Below are positions 55,571-63,725 of a stretch of DNA of 64,000 bases, piece after piece (within the stretch, counting starts at the first letter, position 1; every line of letters begins with the position of its first letter). Origin of the DNA: Desulfofustis glycolicus DSM 9705 (GTDB lineage Bacteria; Desulfobacterota; Desulfobulbia; Desulfobulbales; Desulfocapsaceae); the NCBI RefSeq assembly GCF_900130015.1, contig NZ_FQXS01000012.1, positions 61,405 to 125,404 of the forward strand. Reading direction: 5' to 3'. Under the pieces are notes generated by a model. It saw only the letters and a program-made list of their open reading frames with translations. It ran no database searches and was not told the origin of the DNA. The position numbers and the translations under genes were made by a program.

Positions 55571-55785
55571 ACATTCCCCCGGGCTGGTCGGTCCTGCCGG
55601 AGGCTGCATCGCGAAGGCCCGGCGGGTCGGAGAAACAGGCCCGAAGGGCGGCGGGCAGGACGTCCGCCGCCGGCGGCCAGGCCATGGATGGCCTGTCTGC
55701 CGGCCTCATAGGCCAGCCGATCAGGCCGCAGCGCAGCAGCCGGAGGCAGGGCCGGCCAGCCCTTCCGACCACGGCGATTATTTTG
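55571..55785 (+). repeat. GC-rich modular palindromic repeat (family 2), third long copy
   Basis: Runs from CATTCCCCCGGGCTGG to about CCACGGCGATTATTTT. It contains GGAGGCTGCATCGCGAAGG, GGCGGGCAGGACGTCCGCC and GGCCATGGATGGCC. It separates the M24 gene from DUF6125 inside the beta-oxidation cluster. With the family 3 palindrome it fills the 345-bp gap. Confidence 0.82.
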
Positions 55786-55824
55786 GCAGAGGGCGGTGGT
55801 TAGCGGAGGACAGTAGTTAGCGGA

Positions 55825-55844
55825 GGACAGGTTAAAACCTGTCC
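55825..55844. repeat. short palindromic repeat (family 3), copy 2
   Basis: GGACAGGTT-AA-AACCTGTCC, a perfect 9-bp inverted repeat, within a slightly longer GCGG...CCGC context. An incomplete half (GGAGGACAG) precedes it. Confidence 0.8.
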
Positions 55845-55909
55845 CGCCTTTGGACGAGACTTGTTCCGTCGATGGTGTTCTGCTGGTGATGATTGAAGGA
55901 GGAGCGACG

Positions 55910-56656
55910 ATGAGCGAAGAACAAGGGCACAGCCCCGAGGCTCAGCAGCGGGAAACGGCCGCGTTTATTATCGACCTGCTGCACCGGACCATGGTGCACC
56001 ACGTCTTGTGGTTTACCGAAGTGAGGCACCAGATGGGCCGGCAGCGGGCCGAAGAGTTGCTCCATGAGGTGTTTCGAACCAGCTCCGCGATCCAACTCAA
56101 ACACCTGGCCCGGCTGCTCGGGTTTTCCCTGGTCGATGGGATTCCCGAACCGCTGCTGACCATGAATCACGAGCGGTTGCTGCAGCTCAAGGAGCGGGTC
56201 GCCAAGAACTGGCTGGTCAATGACGGCGTCTGGTTCCAGGCCATCGAACGATCCGAGGGCCTGAATGAAGCGAAGCGGTGCAATGATTCCTGCTGGGCCC
56301 ATTTCTCGCCGTTCGAGTCCTCCGATATCAAGCGCTTGCTCGACCTGCCGGAACGGCCGGGTCTGGACGGCCTGAAACGTGCCCTGAATTACCGGGTCTA
56401 TGCCTGTATCAACCGCCAATCCATTGCCGAAGAGAAAGAGGACTCTTTCGTCTTTCGCATGGATGAATGTCGGGTTCAGCAGGCCAGGATGCGCAAGGGG
56501 TTGCCTGATTATCCGTGCAAATCCGCAGGGCTGGTCGAATACAGCTATTTCGCCCGGGCTATCGACGAGCGTATTGTTACCGAGTGCATCGGTTGTCCGC
56601 CCGATGCGCATCCGCCGCACTGGTTCTGCGCCTGGCGTTTCAGCATCAAGCAGTGA
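55910..56656 (+). CDS. DUF6125-type protein of unknown function
   Basis: A 248-residue soluble protein. The N-terminal half is helical (LLHRTMVHHVLWFTEVRHQM). The C-terminal half has conserved-looking cysteines (CNDSCWAHF, MDECRVQQARM, YPCKSAG, CIGCPPD), suggesting a metal- or redox-binding site. I recognise the DUF6125 family, often found near acyl-CoA metabolism in anaerobes, but no function is established. GGAGGAG precedes the ATG at 55910. It is the first gene after the repeat in the second half of the cluster. Confidence 0.7.
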   Translation: MSEEQGHSPEAQQRETAAFIIDLLHRTMVHHVLWFTEVRHQMGRQRAEELLHEVFRTSSAIQLKHLARLLGFSLVDGIPEPLLTMNHERLLQLKERVAKNWLVNDGVWFQAIERSEGLNEAKRCNDSCWAHFSPFESSDIKRLLDLPERPGLDGLKRALNYRVYACINRQSIAEEKEDSFVFRMDECRVQQARMRKGLPDYPCKSAGLVEYSYFARAIDERIVTECIGCPPDAHPPHWFCAWRFSIKQ

Positions 56657-56690
56657 AATCGGCTCGGACAACGAGAGGAGGAGAGGATCC

Positions 56691-57473
56691 ATGCAGATGA
56701 ACAACCTGCTCTGTGAATACGAGGAGGGAGTGGCGGTCGTCACCGTCAACCGGCCGAAGGCGCTCAACGCGCTGAACCGGGAAACCCTGGAGGAATTGCT
56801 CGGCTGTTTTGCCGAACTGGCGACCATCCGTGAACTGGTCGGGGTGATCATTACCGGTGCCGGGGACAAGGCCTTTGTCGCCGGTGCCGACATTGCCGCC
56901 ATGCAGGGCCTCGATGCCTTAGCCGGTAGAGCGTTCGGCCTACTCGGACAGCGGGTGATGCGCACCATCGAGACCTTTGCCAAACCGGTCATTGCTGCGG
57001 TCAACGGTTTTGCCCTCGGCGGCGGCTGCGAGCTGGCCATGGCCTGCGATATCAGGATCGCTGCGGTCAACGCCCGGTTCGGCCAGCCGGAAGTCAATCT
57101 CGGCGTCATTCCCGGTTTTGGGGGAACCCAGCGACTGCCCCGTTTGATCGGTGTCGGACCCGCCTTGGAGTTATTGCTCACCGGGGATATGATCGACGCC
57201 GACGAGGCGTATCGGCTCGGCCTGGTAAACCGGGTCGTCACGCCCGAGCAGTTGCTGCCGCACTGCCGGGAGATCCTGGCCAACGTAGCAAAAAAAGGGC
57301 CGATTAGTATCAAATTGTGCAAGGAGGCGGTACGTGCCGGCATGGAACTCGACATCGACAGTGCCTGCCGCCAGGAGGCCGATCTGTTCGGGCTCTGCTT
57401 TGCCAGCGCTGATCAGAAGGAAGGCATGCAGGCGTTTCTCGAGAAGCGCGCGGCGATGTTTGGTGATCATTAA
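56691..57473 (+). CDS. crt: Enoyl-CoA hydratase (crotonase)
   Basis: A 260-residue crotonase-fold enzyme. The oxyanion-hole segment AFVAGADIAAMQ and the catalytic Glu region ALGGGCELAMACDI and PEVNLGVIPGFGGTQRLPR carry both active-site glutamates. It hydrates crotonyl-CoA to 3-hydroxybutyryl-CoA. GAGGAGAGG precedes the ATG at 56691. It is 26 bp before the acyl-CoA dehydrogenase gene, so the two are certainly co-transcribed. Confidence 0.95.
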   Translation: MQMNNLLCEYEEGVAVVTVNRPKALNALNRETLEELLGCFAELATIRELVGVIITGAGDKAFVAGADIAAMQGLDALAGRAFGLLGQRVMRTIETFAKPVIAAVNGFALGGGCELAMACDIRIAAVNARFGQPEVNLGVIPGFGGTQRLPRLIGVGPALELLLTGDMIDADEAYRLGLVNRVVTPEQLLPHCREILANVAKKGPISIKLCKEAVRAGMELDIDSACRQEADLFGLCFASADQKEGMQAFLEKRAAMFGDH

Positions 57474-57499
57474 CCGGAGGGGAGACGGGAGAGCCGACA

Positions 57500-58657
57500 A
57501 TGAATCTCGACCTCAATGAAGAGCAGAAACTGATCCAGGAGACTGCCCGGGAATTTGCCGCGGCGGAACTGGCCCCGGTGGCGGCAGAACTCGATCGAGG
57601 CGGCGACCTGGAGATCTTTTATGCCAATCTGCGGAAACTTGCCGAACTCGGTTTTATGGGCCTCAATGTCCGTGACGAGTACGGCGGCTCGGAGGCGGGC
57701 GTGGTTGCCTTCAGCGTTGCGATCACCGAGTTGGCCAAGGCCTGTGCCTCGACGGCGGTGACCGTCTCGGTGAACAACATGGTCTGCGAAGTGATTCAGG
57801 CGCTCGGCAGCGAAGAGCAGAAGCGGGCCTATATCCCGAAAATCTGCAGCGGAGAATTCCTTGCCGGCGCCTTTGCCCTGACCGAGGCCGGAGCCGGGTC
57901 CGACCCGGCCGGAATGATCACCAGCGCCGTGCGAGATGGCGACGAATGGATCCTCAACGGCAGCAAACTCTTCATCTCCAGTGCCGCCTGTTCCGGTGTC
58001 TTCGTGGTTTGGGCGGTGACCGACCCGCAAGCGCCGAAAGGCAAGGGCATCAGCGTCTTCCTGGTCGAGCAGGGTACCCCGGGACTGGTCATCGGTAAGG
58101 CGGAGCGGAAAATGGGGCAGCATGCCTCGTCGACCAATGAAGTACTTTTACAGGACTGTCGAATTCCCGGCCATGCCCTGATGGGCACGATCAACGACGG
58201 TTTCCGGACCGCGGTTACCGAATTGTCCGGAGGTCGGATCGGCATCGGCTCGCTCGGTCTCGGTATCGGCCTGGCGGCGATGGATGTGGCCACTCGCTAC
58301 ACCCTCGAGCGGGCGCAATTTGGCAAGAAGATCAGTGAGTTCCAGGCAATTCAGTGGAAAATCGCCGATCGTTACACCGAGTTGGAAGCGGCCCGGTTGT
58401 TGTTGATGCAGGCCGCTTTTCGCAAGGAACAGGGACGCTCTTTTGCCAAGGAGACATCGATGGCCAAGGTGTTTGCCACCGAAGTGGCGAACCGGGCCTG
58501 TTACGATGCGATGCAGATGCTCGGCGGTTACGGCTACACCGGCGACTATCCGGTGGAACGCTATGCCCGGGATGCTCGTATTACGACAATCTACGAGGGA
58601 ACCAGCGAGATTCAACGACTGATCATCGCCCGGGCCATCCTCGGCGAGTTCAGCTGA
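57500..58657 (+). CDS. bcd: Short-chain acyl-CoA (butyryl-CoA) dehydrogenase
   Basis: A 385-residue FAD enzyme. The signatures AFALTEAGAGSDPAGMITSA and QMLGGYGYTGDYPVERYARDA with [10 protein letters not shown] (catalytic Glu) are intact. It oxidises butyryl-CoA to crotonyl-CoA with ETF as acceptor; ETF is not in this window. The start matches the family (MNLDLNEEQKLIQETAREFA). It shares its operon with crotonase and DUF6125, and differs from the dehydrogenase at 42979. Confidence 0.94.
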   Translation: MNLDLNEEQKLIQETAREFAAAELAPVAAELDRGGDLEIFYANLRKLAELGFMGLNVRDEYGGSEAGVVAFSVAITELAKACASTAVTVSVNNMVCEVIQALGSEEQKRAYIPKICSGEFLAGAFALTEAGAGSDPAGMITSAVRDGDEWILNGSKLFISSAACSGVFVVWAVTDPQAPKGKGISVFLVEQGTPGLVIGKAERKMGQHASSTNEVLLQDCRIPGHALMGTINDGFRTAVTELSGGRIGIGSLGLGIGLAAMDVATRYTLERAQFGKKISEFQAIQWKIADRYTELEAARLLLMQAAFRKEQGRSFAKETSMAKVFATEVANRACYDAMQMLGGYGYTGDYPVERYARDARITTIYEGTSEIQRLIIARAILGEFS

Positions 58658-58692
58658 TACCGCCCGCCACCGGCGGGACGAGTCTTTATTAT

Positions 58693-58720
58693 CGGGGGAC
58701 AGGTTTCAACCTGTCCCCCG
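58693..58720. repeat. short palindromic repeat (family 3), copy 3
   Basis: CGGGGGACAGGTT-TC-AACCTGTCCCCCG is a perfect 13-bp inverted repeat with a 2-nt loop, 35 bp after the acyl-CoA dehydrogenase stop. The rest of 58658-58928 has a weaker hairpin GCCCGG/CCGGGC at 58875-58896. Confidence 0.85.
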
Positions 58721-58928
58721 ACTGACTTCTTACTTTTAACCTGGCTCCCGCTACTACCTACTATAAGAAGTCTTCCGCCGCAGAATTGGTGCGGCTTTTG
58801 GCGGCAGCTCCGCAATTTTTTATTGAGGCTGCCGATTCTGTGCTATCATGGATTGAACCAATCCCGCGACAGCGGCCCGGCCGATGTCGACCGGGCTCTT
58901 TGTTTAACCAGCACAGGGGGCACACGTT

Positions 58929-60815
58929 ATGCCGGCTTCTCAATATTGGGCGGACAGGTATCTGCAGAGGCGGATATCCGGGGCTGCGGCCATCGACCAG
59001 ATCAAGTCGGGGCAGCGGGTTTTTATCGGGTCCGGTTGCGGTGAACCGCAACACCTGGTCCAGGCCTTGACCGAAAAAGCCAACGTCTTCAGTGGCCTGG
59101 AGATTGTCCGCCTGCTCGGTCGGGAAACGGCGTCGCTGACGGCGATTGCCGATCGGACCAAAGACACCTCGCTCAATATCCGCTCCATCTATCTCGGTTC
59201 GGCGACAATTGAGGCGATCGGCCAGCAGCGGCGCTTTATCACGCCGATGAACATGTCTGATGTGTCCGGTCTCTTTCTCTCCCGCAAGATGCCGCTCAAC
59301 GTGGCTCTTGTCCAGGTCAGTCCGCCGGATGATTTCGGCTGGATGAGCCTCGGCATTTCCGTGGATGTGACTATGGCCGCCAGCCGTTCGGCCGATTTGT
59401 TAATTGCCCAGGTGAACCCGAAAATGCCGCGGGTCATGGGGTCGAGCTTTATCCATGTCAATTATGTCGACTACTTTGTCGAATATGAAGAAGAACTGCT
59501 CTCGGTGCCTCCGTCCCGGGCCGTGTCCGAAGCGGCCAACCAGATCGGCAGCCATATCACCCACCTGATCGAGAACGGCTCGACCTTGCAGATCGGTCTC
59601 GATGCGGCTTCCCAGGCCACGGTCAGGGGACTGGAGAATAAGTCGGACTTGGGGATTCATTCGCAATTCCTGACCGACGATATCATGCAGCTCTACGCCA
59701 AGGGCAATATCACCAATATGAAAAAGGGCCTCAACGAAGGGAAGATGGTGGCCTCGATGGCGGTCGGCAGCCAGGATCTCTACGAATTTCTCAACGATAA
59801 TCCGGCCGTTGATTTCCGGCCTTCCGACTACGTCAACGATCCGTTTGTCATCGCCCAGCATCACCGCATGGTTTCCCTCAATGTCGCTTATATGATGGAT
59901 CTGACCGGGCAGGTTGCCGCGGAGGCATCGGCAATAACCCGGTTTGCCGGTGTGTCCGGCATCCCTGATTTCGTCCGGGGCGCGCGCCGCTCGCCGGGCG
60001 GCAAGTCGATCCTGATGCTCTGCTCGACGAGAACCGGGCCGGACGGCGAACCGCTGTCCAGCGTCGTCCCGACCCTGGGCGATACGGCGGTGGTGGTGCC
60101 CCGGGGGGATGTCCATTACGTGGTGTCCGAATACGGCGCGGTCAATCTGTTCGGCAAGAGTCTACAGGAACGCGTCGTGGCGATGATTTCCATCGCCCAT
60201 CCCGATTATCGTGAGCGCCTATTCGAAGCCGCCAAGGAGCAGGGGCTGATCGGTTTGGAACGGAGTCTCGGTGAGGCCGTCAAGGCGGTCTATCCGGTGC
60301 GCCTCGAGGAGACCATCGAGATCGACGGCGAGGACGTGGTTATCAGGCCGGCCAAACCGGTTGACGAGCGGCGCATCCAGGAGCACTACTACTCCTTGTC
60401 GAAGGAAGATGTCGTTTCCCGCTTCTTCGGGCAAAAAACGATCTTTGCCCGCAAGGACGTGGAAATCCGTTCGCAGATCGACTACGTCAATAGCCTGACG
60501 CTGGTAGCGGTGGTCGGCGAATTCGGCTTTGGCAAAGTGATCGGGGTGGCCGAGTCGATGCGCCTCAAAGACGAAAATTTCTCCGAGGTGGCTTTCTCGA
60601 TCAGTCCCGAATACCAGGGCAAGGGACTCGGACGCCTGTTTTTACAAAAACTTGCCGGCGCCGCCCGGGAAAGCGGTGTGGCCGGATTGATCGCTTATAC
60701 CTTTCCGACCAACACCGGAATGATCGCGCTGTTCAAGACCCTGCCCTACCAGGTCAAGAAACAACTTGAAGACGGCGAGTTGGTGTTGTCCTGCCGGTTT
60801 GATGAACTGGCCTGA
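58929..60815 (+). CDS. Acetyl-CoA hydrolase/CoA-transferase fused to GNAT domain
   Basis: A 628-residue fusion. Residues 1-~440 are a class I CoA-transferase of the acetyl-CoA hydrolase/4-hydroxybutyrate CoA-transferase type, with the catalytic Glu in VSEYGAVNLFGKS. Residues ~470-628 form a GNAT acetyltransferase domain (VAFSISPEYQGKGLGRLF is the acetyl-CoA-binding segment). The transferase half could pass CoA between acetate and butyrate or isobutyrate; the GNAT half might acetylate the enzyme or another protein. The fusion is known in anaerobes, but the role of the GNAT part is not settled. Confidence 0.85.
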   Translation: MPASQYWADRYLQRRISGAAAIDQIKSGQRVFIGSGCGEPQHLVQALTEKANVFSGLEIVRLLGRETASLTAIADRTKDTSLNIRSIYLGSATIEAIGQQRRFITPMNMSDVSGLFLSRKMPLNVALVQVSPPDDFGWMSLGISVDVTMAASRSADLLIAQVNPKMPRVMGSSFIHVNYVDYFVEYEEELLSVPPSRAVSEAANQIGSHITHLIENGSTLQIGLDAASQATVRGLENKSDLGIHSQFLTDDIMQLYAKGNITNMKKGLNEGKMVASMAVGSQDLYEFLNDNPAVDFRPSDYVNDPFVIAQHHRMVSLNVAYMMDLTGQVAAEASAITRFAGVSGIPDFVRGARRSPGGKSILMLCSTRTGPDGEPLSSVVPTLGDTAVVVPRGDVHYVVSEYGAVNLFGKSLQERVVAMISIAHPDYRERLFEAAKEQGLIGLERSLGEAVKAVYPVRLEETIEIDGEDVVIRPAKPVDERRIQEHYYSLSKEDVVSRFFGQKTIFARKDVEIRSQIDYVNSLTLVAVVGEFGFGKVIGVAESMRLKDENFSEVAFSISPEYQGKGLGRLFLQKLAGAARESGVAGLIAYTFPTNTGMIALFKTLPYQVKKQLEDGELVLSCRFDELA

Positions 60816-60847
60816 CCCGGTACCGGCCGTAAACCGGCGCCGCCGAC

Positions 60848-61057
60848 TTATTGCTTGTATTTGAACGAGATCTTGACCCGTGCCCGGTAGGTAACCACCT
60901 TGCCCTTGTCGATCTGCATGTCCAGTTCCGATATTTCAGCAATCCGTAGGTCCTTGAGTGATTTGGCGGCGGTTTCAACGGCTGATTTTGCCGCGTCTTC
61001 CCAGGACTTGCTGCTTGTTCCGACCAGTTCGATAATCTTGTAGACACTCTGAGCCAT
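60848..61057 (-). CDS. Dodecin flavoprotein
   Basis: A 69-residue protein of the dodecin family: VYKIIELVGTSSKSWEDAA, with the flavin-stacking Trp, then a beta-strand region ending RARVKISFKY. Dodecins are dodecameric flavin-storage proteins. AAGGAG precedes the ATG at 61057; the upstream extension is not conserved. It is convergent with the CoA-transferase gene and downstream of ppk on the minus strand. Confidence 0.9.
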   Translation of the reverse strand: MAQSVYKIIELVGTSSKSWEDAAKSAVETAAKSLKDLRIAEISELDMQIDKGKVVTYRARVKISFKYKQ

Positions 61058-61221
61058 GGTTGTCTCCTTATCGTGATGCATCGCCGGGCGATGCGGGGCG
61101 AGGGGGCCGAGACAGCCTCCTGAAGAACAATTGTATGTCAGGGGCGGCGTCGCTGTCAATAACATCCGGCGGGCTCGGGGTCGTCCCACGACTCATCGTT
61201 TCCCGGAGAACGGCAATTCCA

Positions 61222-63405
61222 CTATTTTTTCTTTCGCGAGCCTTTCTTGACCGATTTGAGCCGGTTTTTCTTGGCGAACGGTGAGGTAGCGAGCCGCTGC
61301 TCGGCCAGGTCGATCATGATTTCCGGAACGGTGCGGGCATCATCTTTTTCACCGGGCTGCCGTTTGCTATAGCTGCCGTCAGACCTCATTTCCCAAACGC
61401 TGCGCTTGTTGGCCAACTGCACGTCAATGATTTCCCGGAGCCGTTTTTGTAAGACGGAACCCTCGATGGGAGTGACGACCTCGACCCGTTCTTCCAGATT
61501 TCGTTTCATCAGGTCGGCGGAACCGATGAAGTATTCTTCCTGGCCGCCGTTTCTGAAGTAATAGATACGGGCGTGTTCGAGAAATCGACCGACGACCGAG
61601 ATAACAGAGATCGACTCTGATAACCCTTTGATGCCCGGCCGCAGCCGGCACGTGTCCCTGATAATCAGATCGACGTGAACCCCGGCCTGGGAAGCCTGGT
61701 AGAGGGCCTTGGCGATATCCTTGTCCTCCAGGGCATTGCATTTGAACTGGATAAGGCCGGGTTTGTCCGGTGTGTGCAGGTCGATTTCGCGAGCGATTTT
61801 TTTCAGCAGCGTTTTCTTCAGAATGTTCGGCGACGGCAGTATTTTCTGGTATTTGCGAATCGGGGCATAGCCGGTGGTCAGGTAGTTGAACAATTCGGTC
61901 AGGTCTTCGCAGATCTGTTGGTCGTTGGTCAGCAGGCCGAGATCGCTGTATTGCCGTGCCGTTCCTGAATGGTAGTTGCCGGTGCCGATATGGGCGTAGC
62001 GCTGCAGACCGGAATAATCGCGCCTGACCACCAGAATGACCTTGCTGTGGGTCTTCAGGCCGATGACCCCGTATGTTACGTGAATACCGGCCTCTTCCAT
62101 CGCTTCCGCCCATTTGATATTGGCCGATTCATCGAAGCGGGCCATCAGTTCGACGACCACCGCCACCTGTTTGCCGTTCTGGGCGGCGTCGATCAGATAG
62201 CGGATGATCCGTGAATCGGGATTGGTCCGGTATAAGGTCATCTTAATGACGAGGACCTTCGGATCGGTGCTTGCTTCTTTGAGAAACCGCTCCACCGACG
62301 TCTCAAACGATTCATACGGGTGCTGCAACAGCATTGATTTGTGCTGACGGATGATGTGAAAGATATTGGGCTCGTCGATGAGCAGTTCCGGCAGGTCGCA
62401 CGGGTGGTGGAACGGGTAGTGCAGGTGCGGTCGATCGATCTTCCAGATTTCCATCAGATCGCGTTTTGCCAGGATGCCGGGTGCCTCGGAGACATCGTAT
62501 TGTTCGTCGATGTCGAGCTCGGCGGCCAGTTTGCCGCGATGGACCGGCAGCATGCCGGAAGCGACCTGGAGCCGGACGATGTCGGCAAATTTGCGATCGC
62601 GCAGGGCCGATTCGATCATCGACAACAGATCGTTGGCCTGCTCGCCCCGCTGGTCCGTATTGGCGTTTCTGATGACGCGGAAAAATTCACAGTGTTGGAT
62701 TACCAGGCCGGGAAACAAGTCGTCCAGATTGTGGGCGATCAACTCCTCGAACGTTAGGTAGTGATCTTTGCCGCCGATTTTGATAAAGCGTGGGATTCCG
62801 GCCCCGAGCGGCACTTTGATACGGTTGAGATGCTCGATGTTGGAGCCGACTTCATTGGTCGTGACGAGCAGATTCAAAGAGAGGTTCGAAATAAACGGGA
62901 ACGGATGGGCGGGGTCGATGCCCTGCGGGGTAAGCAGCGGAAAGATCTCCCGTTTGAAGAACGCATCCATCTCCTTTTTCTGCTGGGGACTCAACTCTTC
63001 GTAGCGCAGGAAAATGATTCCTTCTTTGGCCAGGAGTTCACGCAGCTGGGCATCGATGCGGCGCTGCTCGAGGAGAATCTCATGGGCAACCGCCAGGCTC
63101 GAGTTGATCTGTTCCTGCGGCAGCATGCCGTCCACCGTCAGCTTCTTGACGCCGGCGCCGACTTGCTGCTTCAGGCCGCCGATGCGTTTCATGAAGAATT
63201 CATCGAGGTTGGAGCTGACCACCGCCTCGAAGAAAATTCGCTCCAGTAAGGGGATCCGCTCGTCCAGTGCCTCGTGCAGCACCCGTTTGTTGAAGGCGAG
63301 CCAGGTCAGTTCCCGATTCAGGTACCATTCGGGGCTGTCGAGGTCGAAACTGGTGGACGTCTTGGGAGCTTGTTTTCTCGGCGGCATGGGGCGGTCTTTC
63401 CTCAA
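61222..63405 (-). CDS. ppk: Polyphosphate kinase 1
   Basis: A 727-residue PPK1. It opens with the PPK_N domain (WYLNRELTWLAFNKRVLHEA) and contains the two catalytic His segments GLKTHSKVILV (equivalent of E. coli His435) and FLEHARIYYF (His592), plus YAHIGTGNYHSGTARQYSD. It polymerises the terminal phosphate of ATP into polyphosphate, reversibly. The first ~20 residues and the Lys/Arg-rich C-terminus (KKGSRKKK) are extensions. An internal ATG (residue 7) is an alternative start. A mobile repeat lies 57 bp upstream. Confidence 0.95.
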   Translation of the reverse strand: MRKDRPMPPRKQAPKTSTSFDLDSPEWYLNRELTWLAFNKRVLHEALDERIPLLERIFFEAVVSSNLDEFFMKRIGGLKQQVGAGVKKLTVDGMLPQEQINSSLAVAHEILLEQRRIDAQLRELLAKEGIIFLRYEELSPQQKKEMDAFFKREIFPLLTPQGIDPAHPFPFISNLSLNLLVTTNEVGSNIEHLNRIKVPLGAGIPRFIKIGGKDHYLTFEELIAHNLDDLFPGLVIQHCEFFRVIRNANTDQRGEQANDLLSMIESALRDRKFADIVRLQVASGMLPVHRGKLAAELDIDEQYDVSEAPGILAKRDLMEIWKIDRPHLHYPFHHPCDLPELLIDEPNIFHIIRQHKSMLLQHPYESFETSVERFLKEASTDPKVLVIKMTLYRTNPDSRIIRYLIDAAQNGKQVAVVVELMARFDESANIKWAEAMEEAGIHVTYGVIGLKTHSKVILVVRRDYSGLQRYAHIGTGNYHSGTARQYSDLGLLTNDQQICEDLTELFNYLTTGYAPIRKYQKILPSPNILKKTLLKKIAREIDLHTPDKPGLIQFKCNALEDKDIAKALYQASQAGVHVDLIIRDTCRLRPGIKGLSESISVISVVGRFLEHARIYYFRNGGQEEYFIGSADLMKRNLEERVEVVTPIEGSVLQKRLREIIDVQLANKRSVWEMRSDGSYSKRQPGEKDDARTVPEIMIDLAEQRLATSPFAKKNRLKSVKKGSRKKK

Positions 63406-63462
63406 TCGGAGATGATTGTCGCTGGCTGAAAAAAGTGTAGATGTGCCTCTTCTACCTATAAT

Positions 63463-63605
63463 GGGGAGCTTGAAAAATTCGGAATTTCGTTCAAGATCGA
63501 GGCGCGTAAGAAAATTTTACCGCAGGCATATGCATGATATTCCGAGGATAAAATTTGATTACGCAACGATGAGATTGGACGAAATGACAATTTTTCAAGG
63601 TTCCC
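63463..63605 (+). mobile_element. MITE-like palindromic element, subfamily B, copy 5
   Basis: A 143-bp full-length copy with a perfect 4-bp target duplication TAAT (63459-63462 and 63606-63609). It is nearly identical to the copy at 30177. It lies between ppk and the transposase fragment. The rest of 63406-63725 has no recognised gene; a partial GGAACAGGTT...GTTCC at 63662-63685 resembles family 3. Confidence 0.92.
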
Positions 63606-63725
63606 TAATGGTACGGGATAACGCGGTGATAATCAAGAACCATCGATTTTCCAACCAACGGGGAACAGGTTTTAACGGATGTTCCAAATATAGAAAGGCC
63701 GATTTTGCCCCTCAATATTCTGAAT

